Assembly: GCA_020435865.1 (NCBI GenBank)
Contig: JAGQYZ010000116.1
Span: 1-10,088, forward strand
Source of the DNA: Aequorivita sp.
GTDB taxonomy: Bacteria > Bacteroidota > Bacteroidia > Flavobacteriales > Flavobacteriaceae
Reading direction: 5' to 3'
Length of the DNA stretch: 10,088 nt
Of the stretch, positions 1 to 8,290 are shown in pieces. Both the position numbers and the translations under genes were made by a program. The notes beneath the pieces were generated by a model. It worked only from the letters and a program-made list of their open reading frames with translations, ran no database searches and was not told the DNA's origin. Position 1 is the stretch's first letter; each line of letters opens with the position of its first letter.

Positions 1-1179
1 GGGCTGTTTAATTTTATTACGTTTCGAGCGATTTTGGCGGTTATTCTTTCGCTATTTATTGCAACTGTTTATGGAAAAAAAATAATCAAATACCTTCAGA
101 AAAAGCAAGTAGGTGAATCCATCCGCGATCTTGGTTTGGAAGGTCAAAACGAAAAAGCTGGAACACCAACAATGGGTGGAATCATCATTATTCTCGCTAC
201 ACTGATTCCTGTATTGCTCTTCGCGAAGCTGGAAAATATTTACGTGATTCTTCTGATAGTTACCACACTATGGATGGGAGCCATCGGTTTTATTGATGAT
301 TACATCAAGAAATTCAAAAACGATAAACAAGGTCTTCCAGGGAAATTTAAAGTGATTGGGCAAATTGGCTTGGGAATTTTCGTAGGAGTAACAATGTATT
401 TGCATCCAGACATTGTGGTTCAGCGAAATATTGAAAATCCTGGAGCGGAAACTCAAATAATAGCTAAAGGACCAACCAATGAATTTTATGTAAAAGACAA
501 AGCGTTGTTGACTACAATTCCATTTGTAAAAGAAAATGAATTTAACTATTCAGAACTTATAAGTTGGGCAGGTAAAAATTACCAAAGTTATGTTTGGCTC
601 ATTTTTATTCCAATCGTAATTTTTATTATAACTGCGGTTTCAAATGGTGCTAATCTCACCGATGGAATTGATGGACTCGCTGCTGGAACATCTGCAATTA
701 TTGGAATCACACTCGCACTTTTTGCTTGGGTTTCTGGTAACGTGATTTTTGCTGACTACCTCAATATTATGTACATCCCAAATACCGGCGAAATGACCAT
801 TTTCATTACTGCATTTGTCGGAGCGCTTATAGGGTTTTTATGGTATAACACATATCCTGCACAAGTATTTATGGGCGATACAGGAAGTTTAACCATTGGT
901 GGAATCATTGCCGTAATTGCCATTGCAGTAAGAAAAGAATTGTTGATTCCTATTCTCTGTGGAATATTTCTGATGGAAAATCTTTCCGTGGTGTTGCAGG
1001 TGGGCTGGTTCAAATACACAAAGAAAAAATTTGGTGAGGGGAGGCGCATTTTCAGAATGTCGCCATTGCATCACCATTATCAAATAAAGGGTTTTCACGA
1101 AAGTAAGATTGTAACACGGTTTTGGATTGTAGGAATCTTTCTGGCAATTATCACAATCGTTACACTAAAAATTAGATAA
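1..1179 (+). CDS. mraY: Phospho-N-acetylmuramoyl-pentapeptide transferase (lipid I synthase), 5' end missing
   Basis: This integral membrane enzyme transfers phospho-MurNAc-pentapeptide from the UDP precursor to undecaprenyl phosphate, making lipid I on the inner face of the cytoplasmic membrane. The frame is open from base 1 ([12 protein letters not shown]...), so the start lies upstream; from family length I infer that about 25 residues are missing. There are 392 visible residues. Family hallmarks are GTPTMGG (codons 54-60), the catalytic aspartate pair in IDDYIK (codons 99-100), NLTDGIDG (about codons 218-225), FMGDTGS (Asp at codon 293) and the histidine motif SPLHHHY near codon 354. Many hydrophobic helices are evident. 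Codons 134-196 form a hydrophilic segment between two helices, longer than in E. coli MraY and typical, as I recall, of Bacteroidota. The next gene, murD, begins one base after the stop. Function is near certain. Confidence 0.97.
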   Translation, partial: GLFNFITFRAILAVILSLFIATVYGKKIIKYLQKKQVGESIRDLGLEGQNEKAGTPTMGGIIIILATLIPVLLFAKLENIYVILLIVTTLWMGAIGFIDDYIKKFKNDKQGLPGKFKVIGQIGLGIFVGVTMYLHPDIVVQRNIENPGAETQIIAKGPTNEFYVKDKALLTTIPFVKENEFNYSELISWAGKNYQSYVWLIFIPIVIFIITAVSNGANLTDGIDGLAAGTSAIIGITLALFAWVSGNVIFADYLNIMYIPNTGEMTIFITAFVGALIGFLWYNTYPAQVFMGDTGSLTIGGIIAVIAIAVRKELLIPILCGIFLMENLSVVLQVGWFKYTKKKFGEGRRIFRMSPLHHHYQIKGFHESKIVTRFWIVGIFLAIITIVTLKIR

Positions 1180-1180
1180 A

Positions 1181-2518
1181 GTGAAGCAACGGCTGGTGAT
1201 TTTAGGAGGAGGCGAAAGCGGAGTTGGAACTGCCATTTTAGGAAAAAAGAAGGGGTTTGAAGTATTTGTTTCAGACTTCGGAAAAATAAAAGAGAAGTAC
1301 AAACAAGTTCTTATAAATAATGAAATTGAATGGGAAGAGGAAGGCCATTCCGAAGAAAAAATCCTTTCCGCAGACGTAGTGATGAAAAGTCCGGGAATTC
1401 CCGATAAGGCACCAATCATAAAAAAACTGCACGGAAAGGGGGTGAAGGTAATTTCCGAAATTGAATTTGCCTCAAAATTCACAAAGGCAACAATCGTGGG
1501 AATTACGGGAAGTAACGGAAAAACAACCACTGCAAGTTTGACTTATGAATTGTTGAATAATGGCGGCTTGAACGTGGCTTTGGGCGGTAACATCGGGAAG
1601 AGTTTTGCCGAACAGGTTTCCGAGGAAAAATATGAAAATTTCGTGCTGGAACTTAGCAGTTTTCAGCTTGACGGAATTGAAACCTTTGCGCCGCACATTG
1701 CAATTTTGACCAATTTGAGTCCGGACCATTTGGATAGATATGATTATAAATATGAAAATTATATCGCTTCAAAATTTCGGATTGCGATGAACCAGACATC
1801 ACAGGATTACTTCATTTATGATTCAGATGATGTGGAAATATTAAAATGGCTTTCACAAAATTCAATAAAATCGCAACCGCTGCCTTTTTCAACAAAAAAA
1901 GAATTGAATCATGGAGCTTTTAAAAGAAACAACGAAATAATAATAAATATAAATAACACAGAATTTACTATGCCAATCGCAACAATCGGAATACAAGGGG
2001 AGCACAATCTAAAGAACGCAATGGCCGCCAGTATGGTAGCTACATTATTGAGAATAAGGAAACAGACCATTCGTGAAAGTTTGGAGGGCTTTCAAGGCGT
2101 CGAGCATAGATTGGAAAAAGTTTTGAAAATCAATAATGTTATGTACATCAATGATTCTAAAGCCACAAATGTAAATGCTACCTTTTTTGCACTAGATAGT
2201 ATGGAAAATCCAACCGTTTGGATTGTTGGTGGCGTTGACAAAGGCAATGATTACAGTGAGCTTTTGCCTTTGGTAAACGAAAAGGTGAAAGCAATTATCT
2301 GCCTTGGTGTTGACAATCAAAAAATTATAAACGCCTTCGGAAATATTGTTGATACCATTATTGAAACAGATTCAATGGTAATGGCTGTACAAGTTGCATA
2401 TAGATTAGCTGAGCGTAACAATACCGTGCTGCTTTCTCCCGCCTGCGCGAGTTTCGATTTATTTGAAAACTACGAGGATCGAGGCAGACAGTTTAAAGAA
2501 GCTGTGAGGAATTTATAA
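1181..2518 (+). CDS. murD: UDP-N-acetylmuramoyl-L-alanine--D-glutamate ligase
   Basis: This cytoplasmic ATP-dependent ligase adds D-glutamate to UDP-MurNAc-L-Ala. The protein has 445 residues against 438 in E. coli. The N-terminal Rossmann-like domain starts with LVILGGGESGVG and binds the UDP moiety. The Mur-ligase P-loop GITGSNGKTT is at residues 107-116. The central domain has LSPDHLDRY and then SKFRI, whose Lys198 matches the carbamylated lysine of the family. The C-terminal domain carries NDSKATN (Lys327) and the FENYEDRGRQF segment that contacts the amino-acid substrate. The start is GTG at 1181, one base after the mraY stop. It is chosen because it places the Rossmann glycine motif at the normal distance from the N terminus and no ATG fits. 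Adjacent genes belong to the same pathway, and nothing looks damaged. Confidence 0.97.
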   Translation: MKQRLVILGGGESGVGTAILGKKKGFEVFVSDFGKIKEKYKQVLINNEIEWEEEGHSEEKILSADVVMKSPGIPDKAPIIKKLHGKGVKVISEIEFASKFTKATIVGITGSNGKTTTASLTYELLNNGGLNVALGGNIGKSFAEQVSEEKYENFVLELSSFQLDGIETFAPHIAILTNLSPDHLDRYDYKYENYIASKFRIAMNQTSQDYFIYDSDDVEILKWLSQNSIKSQPLPFSTKKELNHGAFKRNNEIIININNTEFTMPIATIGIQGEHNLKNAMAASMVATLLRIRKQTIRESLEGFQGVEHRLEKVLKINNVMYINDSKATNVNATFFALDSMENPTVWIVGGVDKGNDYSELLPLVNEKVKAIICLGVDNQKIINAFGNIVDTIIETDSMVMAVQVAYRLAERNNTVLLSPACASFDLFENYEDRGRQFKEAVRNL

Positions 2519-2535
2519 TAAACAATAAGCCAGAA

Positions 2536-3726
2536 GTGAAAAACATATTTAGCTACATACAAGGTGATAGAGCAATCTGGGGAATAGTAGGCCTTTTGGC
2601 GTTGTTTTCCTTTTTACCTGTTTACAGTGCGAGTAGTAATTTGGCATATTTGTATGGAGATGGGAGCACACTTCCTTATCTATTTAGGCATTTTGCACAT
2701 TTGGTATTGGGCTTTGCCATTTTGTATGGCGTCCATAAAATTCCGTACAATTATTTTCGAGGGCTTTCTATTATTGCGATTCCTGTTGTAATCCTACTTT
2801 TAATTATAACAATGGCTGAAGGAACAACCATTGAAGGCGCAAACGCCAGTCGCTGGATTCGTGTTCCATTTGTTGGAGTAACTTTTCAAACTTCCACTTT
2901 GGCAGGTGTAGTTTTGATGACATATGTGGCACGATATCTATCGCGAATAAAGGATAAGACCGTTACTTTCAAAGAAACAATTTTACCACTTTGGATGCCT
3001 GTATTTATAGTGCTTGCATTGATTCTTCCCGCAAATTTTTCTACCACAGCAATCTTTTTTTTAATGATTGTGATGTTGGTTTTTGTAGGGGGCTATCCGC
3101 TGAAATATTTGGGCATAATTCTCGGCGCAGGGTTAATATTTCTAACACTTTTTGTGCTATCTGCAAAGGAATTTCCTGGCGTTTTCCCCAACCGTGTTGA
3201 CACGTGGATTAGTAGGGTAGAAAATTTCACAGATAATAAAGACACTGAAGCTGACTATCAAATAGAAAAAGCAAAAATAGCTATCGCCTCTGGAGGTATA
3301 ACAGGTTTAGGTCCAGGCAAGAGTGTTCAAAAAAACTTTTTACCACAGTCTTCTTCAGATTTTATTTATGCAATAATTGTGGAAGAGTTTGGTCTTTTCG
3401 GCGGACTATTTTTAATGGTACTCTATCTATTTTTACTTTTCCGAATTGTAGTGGTAGCACATAAATCGACTTCTGTTTTTGGAAAATTATTGGTTATTGG
3501 CGTTGGAATGCCCATTGTTTTTAGAGCGATGATAAATATGGCGGTTGCAGTGGAATTATTTCCGGTAACGGGACAGAATTTGCCATTGATAAGTAGTGGC
3601 GGTACTTCTATTTGGATGACGTGTTTGGCTTTGGGAATGGTTTTGAGTGTGAGCGCCAAAAGAGAAATAGTTGCAAAAGAAGACAAAGAAGAAAACCCAT
3701 TGGATATTTTAAGCGAAGCGATTTGA
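2536..3726 (+). CDS. ftsW: Septal peptidoglycan glycosyltransferase FtsW (SEDS family)
   Basis: This polytopic SEDS protein polymerises lipid II into glycan strands at the septum, together with the class B penicillin-binding protein FtsI. It has 396 residues (E. coli FtsW 414) and roughly ten hydrophobic helices. Asp275 in [10 protein letters not shown] is at the catalytic aspartate position of SEDS enzymes. The C-terminal signature [11 protein letters not shown] is at residues 348-358. A large loop with [14 protein letters not shown] precedes the aspartate, as expected. The start is GTG at 2536, 17 bases after the murD stop. The gap contains extra in-frame stops (TAATAA...TAA) and no recognisable Shine-Dalgarno. 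RodA, the elongation paralogue, is the alternative, but the position between murD and murG argues for FtsW. The short charged C-terminal tail overlaps the start of murG by four bases. Confidence 0.95.
   Translation: MKNIFSYIQGDRAIWGIVGLLALFSFLPVYSASSNLAYLYGDGSTLPYLFRHFAHLVLGFAILYGVHKIPYNYFRGLSIIAIPVVILLLIITMAEGTTIEGANASRWIRVPFVGVTFQTSTLAGVVLMTYVARYLSRIKDKTVTFKETILPLWMPVFIVLALILPANFSTTAIFFLMIVMLVFVGGYPLKYLGIILGAGLIFLTLFVLSAKEFPGVFPNRVDTWISRVENFTDNKDTEADYQIEKAKIAIASGGITGLGPGKSVQKNFLPQSSSDFIYAIIVEEFGLFGGLFLMVLYLFLLFRIVVVAHKSTSVFGKLLVIGVGMPIVFRAMINMAVAVELFPVTGQNLPLISSGGTSIWMTCLALGMVLSVSAKREIVAKEDKEENPLDILSEAI
3723..3726 (+). promoter_or_regulatory. TTGA stop/start overlap, ftsW-murG
   Basis: The last two bases of the murG TTG start are also the first two of the ftsW TGA stop. 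This overlap fixes the murG start and suggests that ribosomes finishing ftsW re-initiate on murG. No Shine-Dalgarno-like GGAGG is present just upstream, which fits coupling or A-rich initiation. Confidence 0.7.
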
Positions 3727-4817
3727 AACTAAAATTCATCATATCAGGCGGCGGAACCGGAGGTCATATTTATCCTGCCATTGCAATTGCGAATGAGTTA
3801 AAAGTACGTTTCCCGGATGCTGATTTTTTATTTGTTGGTGCACAAGATAGAATGGAAATGGAGAAAGTGCCACAAGCGGGATATAAAATTATAGGGCTGT
3901 GGATTTCAGGATTACAGCGGAGCTTATCGATTCAAAACTTGGCCTTTCCTTTAAAACTTGTTTCCAGTTTGCGAAAATCCCAAAAAATTTTAAAAGATTT
4001 TAAACCAAATGTTGCAATAGGAACTGGGGGGTATGCAAGCGCTCCATTATTGCGAATGGCAGCATTGCGAAGCATTCCGTGTTTGATTCAGGAGCAGAAT
4101 AGTCACGCGGGAATCACAAACAAGTGGTTGAGTAATAAAGTCCAAAAAATATGTGTGGCTTATGAAGGTATGGAAAAATTCTTTCCTTCGGAAAAAATAA
4201 AGCTTACAGGCAATCCGGTTAGGCAAGATTTGCTGGACATTTCTACAAAAAGGGAAGAAGCCATTTCTTTCTTCAATTTGGAAAGTGAAATGAAAACATT
4301 GTTGGTTTTGGGCGGAAGTTTAGGCGCAAGAAGAATCAATCAATTGGTAGAAAAATCGTTGGCATTTTTCAAAAAGAACAACATACAGGTACTATGGCAA
4401 TGTGGAAAATATTACGAAGAAACGTATAAAAACAAAGAAAGTAAAACGGTACAAGTCCATGCTTTTTTAAACCGAATGGATTTGGCATATTCCGCTGCAG
4501 ATTTTATTATTTCCAGAGCGGGTGCACTTTCGGTTTCGGAACTTTGTTTGGTTGGCAAACCCGTTATTTTTATTCCATCTCCAAACGTGGCCGAAGACCA
4601 TCAGACCAAAAACGCAATGGCTATTTCAGAAAAAGATGCAGCGCTTTTGATCAAAGAAAATGATTTGGATTCTACGTTTGAAAATGAATTTTCTGAATTG
4701 ATTTCTTCAGAAGAAAAACAAAAAGCCCTTTCTAAAAACATAAAAAAACTAGCAAAACCTAGCGCCACAAAAGATATAGTTGAAGAGATTGAGAAATTAT
4801 TGAAACTCAAAAATTGA
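3723..4817 (+). CDS. murG: UDP-GlcNAc:undecaprenyl-PP-MurNAc-pentapeptide GlcNAc transferase (lipid II synthase)
   Basis: This peripheral membrane GT-B glycosyltransferase adds GlcNAc to lipid I, producing lipid II on the cytoplasmic face. From the TTG start the protein has 364 residues (E. coli 355). The N-terminal domain has the glycine loop [11 protein letters not shown] (residues 8-18) and a second loop GTGGYASAP (100-108). The C-terminal UDP-GlcNAc domain has [10 protein letters not shown] (197-206), [10 protein letters not shown] (264-273) and AEDHQT (290-295). The start is inferred: TTG at 3723 overlaps the ftsW TGA as TTGA and gives [11 protein letters not shown], the normal family N terminus. 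The frame is open further upstream to an ATG at 3612, but that would add 37 non-homologous residues lying inside the conserved end of ftsW. It follows the flippase/polymerase step gene and precedes murC. Confidence 0.96.
   Translation: MKLKFIISGGGTGGHIYPAIAIANELKVRFPDADFLFVGAQDRMEMEKVPQAGYKIIGLWISGLQRSLSIQNLAFPLKLVSSLRKSQKILKDFKPNVAIGTGGYASAPLLRMAALRSIPCLIQEQNSHAGITNKWLSNKVQKICVAYEGMEKFFPSEKIKLTGNPVRQDLLDISTKREEAISFFNLESEMKTLLVLGGSLGARRINQLVEKSLAFFKKNNIQVLWQCGKYYEETYKNKESKTVQVHAFLNRMDLAYSAADFIISRAGALSVSELCLVGKPVIFIPSPNVAEDHQTKNAMAISEKDAALLIKENDLDSTFENEFSELISSEEKQKALSKNIKKLAKPSATKDIVEEIEKLLKLKN
4814..4817 (+). promoter_or_regulatory. TTGA stop/start overlap, murG-murC
   Basis: The murC TTG start shares two bases with the murG TGA stop, the same arrangement as at ftsW-murG. 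The second codon is again AAA. It decides the murC start, since the next in-frame ATG falls inside the [10 protein letters not shown] motif. Translational coupling is inferred. Confidence 0.7.
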
Positions 4818-6169
4818 AAGATTTAAACCAAATACAAACTTTTTACTTCGTCGGTATTGGCGGCATTGGGATGAGTGCGCTTGCACGTTATTTCAAAATG
4901 CAGGGTAAGACTGTTTTTGGTTATGATAAAACTTCGACAGATTTGACAGATGAATTGGTTGCCGAAGGAATTCCAGTGACTTTTATCGATGAAATTTCTG
5001 AAATTCGAAAAGAAGTCGTTTCAAAAGAAAATGTTTTGGTGGTTTTCACGCCTGCAATTCCAAAGGGTAACAAGATTTTAAACTATTTTTTTTCAGAAGG
5101 ATTTTCAGTTGTAAAGCGTGCTCAGCTTTTGGGTGAGGTTTCAAAGCATACCTTGTGTTTAGCGGTTGCTGGAACCCATGGAAAAACAACTACTTCAGCA
5201 ATTCTAGGGCATTTATTGGCAGAATGTAATATGCCCGTAACTGCATTTTTGGGTGGAATTGCAGAGAATTACAATTCAAATTTTATTTACAAAGGCAGCG
5301 AAATAACTGTGGTAGAAGCAGATGAATTTGACCGTTCATTCCTTCAGCTTCGCCCAGACATTGCTTGCATAACGTCTATGGATGCGGACCATTTGGATAT
5401 TTATGGCGACGCAGCAGAAATAGAAAATGCATTTAGAACATTTGCGCAGTTGGTTAAAAAGGATGAAAGTGTTTTTATACAAAAGAATCTTCCATTGGAT
5501 GGTATGACTGTTGCCATTGAAGAATCTGCAGATTACGAAGCGCAAAATGTAAAAATAAAAGATGGGGCATACCTTTTTGATTTAAAAACACCTAACGGAA
5601 TTTTGGAAAATTTAATCTTCAATTTTCCCGGACGACATAACCTTACAAATGCCATTATGGCTTTGGGCATGGCAATTTTAGCAGGCTCCCCGACCGATTG
5701 CCTGCCCAGAGCATTGGCAACTTTTAAAGGTGTTAAACGCCGCTTTTCATATAAAATTAAATCTGAAAGTTTGGTTTTGATTGATGATTATGCACATCAT
5801 CCCACGGAGATTGATGCCCTGTTTCAAGCAGTAAATGAAATGTACCCTGGCGATCACAAACAGATTATTTTTCAGCCGCATTTATTCAGCAGAACTCGAG
5901 ATTTTGCTGAAGCTTTTGCTAAAAGTCTTTCTCAGTTTGACGAAGTAGTGCTGCTAGATATTTATCCTGCAAGGGAAGAACCTATTGAGGGAATTACTTC
6001 AGAATGGCTTTTAAATCAAATAGATGCACAGCACAAAATAGTAGTATTCAAATCTGCTTTGCCCGAAGTATTGTTGAAATCTAAATGCCGAATAAAATTG
6101 CTTGTAGGTGCAGGTGATATTGGTGCTGAGGTAAATAAGATAACCCAAAAATTAAAAAATGAAACGTAG
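4814..6169 (+). CDS. murC: UDP-N-acetylmuramate--L-alanine ligase
   Basis: This cytoplasmic ATP-dependent ligase adds L-alanine to UDP-MurNAc, the first peptide-stem step. It has 451 residues. The N-terminal nucleotide-binding motif [12 protein letters not shown] begins near residue 14, the P-loop GTHGKTT is at residues 120-126, [10 protein letters not shown] follows in the central domain, and the MurC-diagnostic [10 protein letters not shown] is at 324-333. These distinguish it from MurD and from the recycling ligase Mpl. Mpl is the nearest alternative, but the dcw position favours MurC. The start is TTG at 4814, overlapping the murG TGA as TTGA. The next in-frame ATG would delete part of the GIGGIG motif. 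The 3' end overlaps ftsQ by 11 bases. An eight-T run at 5086-5093 lies in frame and breaks nothing. Confidence 0.96.
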   Translation: MKDLNQIQTFYFVGIGGIGMSALARYFKMQGKTVFGYDKTSTDLTDELVAEGIPVTFIDEISEIRKEVVSKENVLVVFTPAIPKGNKILNYFFSEGFSVVKRAQLLGEVSKHTLCLAVAGTHGKTTTSAILGHLLAECNMPVTAFLGGIAENYNSNFIYKGSEITVVEADEFDRSFLQLRPDIACITSMDADHLDIYGDAAEIENAFRTFAQLVKKDESVFIQKNLPLDGMTVAIEESADYEAQNVKIKDGAYLFDLKTPNGILENLIFNFPGRHNLTNAIMALGMAILAGSPTDCLPRALATFKGVKRRFSYKIKSESLVLIDDYAHHPTEIDALFQAVNEMYPGDHKQIIFQPHLFSRTRDFAEAFAKSLSQFDEVVLLDIYPAREEPIEGITSEWLLNQIDAQHKIVVFKSALPEVLLKSKCRIKLLVGAGDIGAEVNKITQKLKNET

Positions 6170-6875
6170 TTTAGAGATCATAAAATTTATATTTCTGCTT
6201 GGTTTGATGGCCTTTCTTTTCAGCTTTACCAAAAAACGAAATGATGCTCGGAAAATTACGAAACTAGACGTTGTTTTTGTTGATGAAAACAGCCCTTTTA
6301 TTACCTATAATACAGTTAATAAATTGTTGATACTAAATCATGGCAAGGTTACGAGCATAGGTAAAGAAACTTTAGTTTTGAAGAAGATGGAGCAAAGACT
6401 GCTGGAAAACCCTATGATTCGTGATGCTCAGGTCTATGTGTCGGTGGATGGTACGTTGGGAGCAAAAATTGAACAACGCAAACCATTGGGTAGAGTGTCT
6501 GCTTCGCCAGATTATTACTTAGACGCTGATGGCAAAAAGATGCCGTTGTCTGATGTGTACTCGGCAAGAGTGCCTATAATTACGGGGACTTCAAAAAATA
6601 ATTTTAATGAAGTTACCCCTTTGTTGCTTAAAATAAATGAGGATGAATTTATGAAAAGTAGTGTGGTAGGTTTAAACCGAAAAGCAGATGGCGATATAGA
6701 ATTGGAGCTTCGGAAGATGAATTTTAAAGTGCTTTTTGGGAAGCCAGAAGGCATTGAGAAAAAGTTTCAAAACTTTAAGGCATTTTATAAGAAAACAAAA
6801 CAGGACAGTACGCTGTATGGATACAATAATGTAAATCTGAAATTTGACAATCAGGTAATCGCCACAAAAAAGTAA
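6159..6875 (+). CDS. ftsQ: Cell division protein FtsQ/DivIB
   Basis: FtsQ is a bitopic membrane protein that recruits later division proteins, classically FtsB and FtsL, to the septum. The 238-residue product has a short basic cytoplasmic start, one hydrophobic helix at about residues 8-23 and a KKR stop-transfer boundary. The rest is extracytoplasmic, consistent with a POTRA-like region (about 36-105) ending in the familiar IEQRKPLGRV, then the beta domain, ending with YNNVNLKFDNQVIATKK. It is shorter than E. coli FtsQ (276) and sequence similarity is low outside these points, which is usual for the family in Bacteroidota. The assignment therefore rests on topology, the QRKP motif, and position between murC and ftsA. 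ATG at 6159 lies within the murC end, so translational coupling is plausible. Confidence 0.9.
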   Translation: MKRSLEIIKFIFLLGLMAFLFSFTKKRNDARKITKLDVVFVDENSPFITYNTVNKLLILNHGKVTSIGKETLVLKKMEQRLLENPMIRDAQVYVSVDGTLGAKIEQRKPLGRVSASPDYYLDADGKKMPLSDVYSARVPIITGTSKNNFNEVTPLLLKINEDEFMKSSVVGLNRKADGDIELELRKMNFKVLFGKPEGIEKKFQNFKAFYKKTKQDSTLYGYNNVNLKFDNQVIATKK

Positions 6876-6879
6876 GACC

Positions 6880-8238
6880 ATGGAAAACGAGAATATTGCT
6901 GTAGGATTGGATATTGGAACTACCAAAATAGTTGCTATGATTGGTAGGAAAAATGATTATGGCAAAATGGAAATATTGGGAATTGGAAAAGCGAAAAGCC
7001 TTGGTGTGCACCGTGGAGTCGTTAATAATATTACCCAAACCATTCAATCTATTCAGCAAGCAGTACAGGATGCTGAAACTTCTTCAGGGATGAAGATTAA
7101 AGAAGTTGTTGTGGGTATTGCTGGTCAGCACATTCGCAGCCTTCAGCACAGTGATTACATTACCCGTCCCAATGGGGAAGATGTTATTCAAGAAGAAGAT
7201 ATTGACAGGCTTTGCAACCAAGTCCATAAATTGGTTATGCTTCCTGGCGAAGAAATATTGCATGTTTTACCACAGGATTTCAAAGTGGATGGCCAGGCTG
7301 AAGTAAAAGAACCCATAGGTATGTATGGCGCTCGTTTGGAAGCAAATTTTCACGTTGTTGTTGGGCAGGTTTCCTCAATTAGAAATGTGGGTAGATGTAT
7401 AAAAAGTGCGGGGCTGGAGCTTTCAGCAATTACATTGGAACCATTGGCTTCTGCAAAAGCTGTTTTGAGCCAAGAAGAAAAAGAGGCAGGAGTAGCTTTG
7501 ATTGATATTGGAGGTGGAACAACAGACTTGGCGATTTTTAAGGACGGCATCATTCGGCATACAGCAGTAATCCCCTTCGGTGGAAATGTGATTACCGAAG
7601 ATATAAAAGAAGGTTGTTCCATTATTGAAAAACAGGCAGAATTGCTGAAGATAAAATTCGGTTCTGCTTGGCCAGGTGAAAATAAGGACAATGAAATTGT
7701 TTCTATTCCCGGCTTAAGGGGAAGAGAGCCTAAGGAAATCAGTTTGAAGAATCTTTCAAAAATAATTCATGCGCGTGTTATCGAAATTATTGAGCAGGTG
7801 TATATGGAAATTAAAAACTATGGTCATGAAGACCCAAAAAAGAAGCTTATAGCAGGAATTGTACTTACAGGAGGTGGGGCACAACTTCAACATATTAAAC
7901 AACTTGTTGAATACATCACAGGAATGGATACCCGTATTGGCTATCCCAATGAACATTTAGCTGGCGATAGTGATCCTGAAACTACCAGCCCTATGTATGC
8001 AACCGCAGTTGGTTTGGTGCTAAACAGTTTAGAAAGCAAAGAAAAATCTTCGTTAATGAAGCGTTTTCCGCATGAAGATTCCGTTCAAGGCGAAGAAGAG
8101 AAACTGGAAACAACAGAACCTACTAAAGAACCTGGAAAAAAAGATAAGAAAGACAAAGAAAAGGAATCAAAAGCGTCAAAACGATTTTTTGACAAATGGG
8201 CAGAAAAGTTCAAGGAATTCCTTGATAACGCTGAATAA
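6880..8238 (+). CDS. ftsA: Cell division protein FtsA (actin-like FtsZ membrane anchor)
   Basis: FtsA is an actin-fold ATPase that polymerises beneath the membrane and tethers FtsZ to it. The 452-residue protein (E. coli 420) shows the actin-family nucleotide motifs: phosphate 1 in DIGTTK (11-16), phosphate 2 in IDIGGGTTD (208-216) and the adenosine motif GIVLTGGGA (326-334). The SHS2 (1C) insertion typical of FtsA lies between the first two, around LPQDFKVDGQ. After the fold comes a highly charged, low-complexity linker (about residues 388-433), then a terminal segment KRFFDKWAEKFKEFLDNAE (434-452) with alternating aromatic and basic residues. I infer this segment is the amphipathic membrane-targeting helix. 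ATG at 6880 is four bases after the ftsQ stop. DnaK or MreB are excluded by SHS2 and context. Confidence 0.96.
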   Translation: MENENIAVGLDIGTTKIVAMIGRKNDYGKMEILGIGKAKSLGVHRGVVNNITQTIQSIQQAVQDAETSSGMKIKEVVVGIAGQHIRSLQHSDYITRPNGEDVIQEEDIDRLCNQVHKLVMLPGEEILHVLPQDFKVDGQAEVKEPIGMYGARLEANFHVVVGQVSSIRNVGRCIKSAGLELSAITLEPLASAKAVLSQEEKEAGVALIDIGGGTTDLAIFKDGIIRHTAVIPFGGNVITEDIKEGCSIIEKQAELLKIKFGSAWPGENKDNEIVSIPGLRGREPKEISLKNLSKIIHARVIEIIEQVYMEIKNYGHEDPKKKLIAGIVLTGGGAQLQHIKQLVEYITGMDTRIGYPNEHLAGDSDPETTSPMYATAVGLVLNSLESKEKSSLMKRFPHEDSVQGEEEKLETTEPTKEPGKKDKKDKEKESKASKRFFDKWAEKFKEFLDNAE

Positions 8239-8260
8239 AAAGTATTCAGTATGAATAAAA
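8231..8260 (+). repeat. Direct and inverted repeat able to form two alternative hairpins
   Basis: TGAATAAAA occurs twice, at 8232-8240 and 8252-8260. Between the copies lies TATTCAG (8243-8249). This is a perfect 7-base complement of CTGAATA (8231-8237, loop AAAAG). Its first six bases are also a perfect complement of TGAATA (8252-8257, loop GTA). The centre can thus pair with either side but not both. The first stem includes the ftsA stop codon. The stems are short and AU-rich, so stability is doubtful. There is no following U-run, so neither looks like an intrinsic terminator. Any regulatory role is inference. Confidence 0.4.
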
Positions 8261-8290
8261 TAAAAAAATTTGGGATAAATATTAAAAATT
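8239..8290 (+). promoter_or_regulatory. AT-rich ftsA-ftsZ intergenic leader
   Basis: This 52-base gap is the longest non-coding stretch in the window and only 7 of its bases are G or C. It ends in the A/T-rich run ATTAAAAATT directly before the ftsZ ATG. That fits Bacteroidota initiation, which often relies on an unstructured A-rich leader instead of a Shine-Dalgarno. I found no well-spaced match to the Bacteroidota promoter pattern (TTTG near -33, TAnnTTTG near -7), so a dedicated ftsZ promoter is possible but unproven. A short frame (ATG at 8251, stop at 8311-8313, 20 codons) runs through it into ftsZ in another frame. Confidence 0.5.

Noticed and set aside
34..1179. TTG at 34 as the start of mraY
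   Set aside because: The frame is open back to base 1 and the residues before 34 ([11 protein letters not shown]) match the conserved MraY N-terminal region, so the gene is cut by the window edge.
1165..1530. 121-codon minus-strand frame over the start of murD
   Set aside because: It is antisense to the MurD Rossmann domain and P-loop, with no motif or initiation context of its own.
2519..2535. Terminator or separate regulatory site between murD and ftsW
   Set aside because: The 17 bases hold only extra stop codons and A-rich sequence, with no inverted repeat.
3612..3722. ATG at 3612 as the start of murG
   Set aside because: It would add 37 residues encoded inside the conserved ftsW end and unrelated to MurG. 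TTG at 3723 gives the standard MurG N terminus.
5086..5093. Eight-T run in murC, and a similar run at 3055-3062 in ftsW, as possible phase-variation tracts
   Set aside because: Both are short, in frame, encode ordinary residues and lie in essential genes, where switching off would be lethal.
7350..7691. 113-codon minus-strand frame over ftsA
   Set aside because: It is a shadow of the FtsA phosphate-2 region, with a composition expected from the reverse complement.
8222..8272. Bacteroidota-type promoter before ftsZ
   Set aside because: A TTG at 8222 and a TTTG at 8269-8272 are too far apart and lack the TAnn context, so no confident promoter call is possible.
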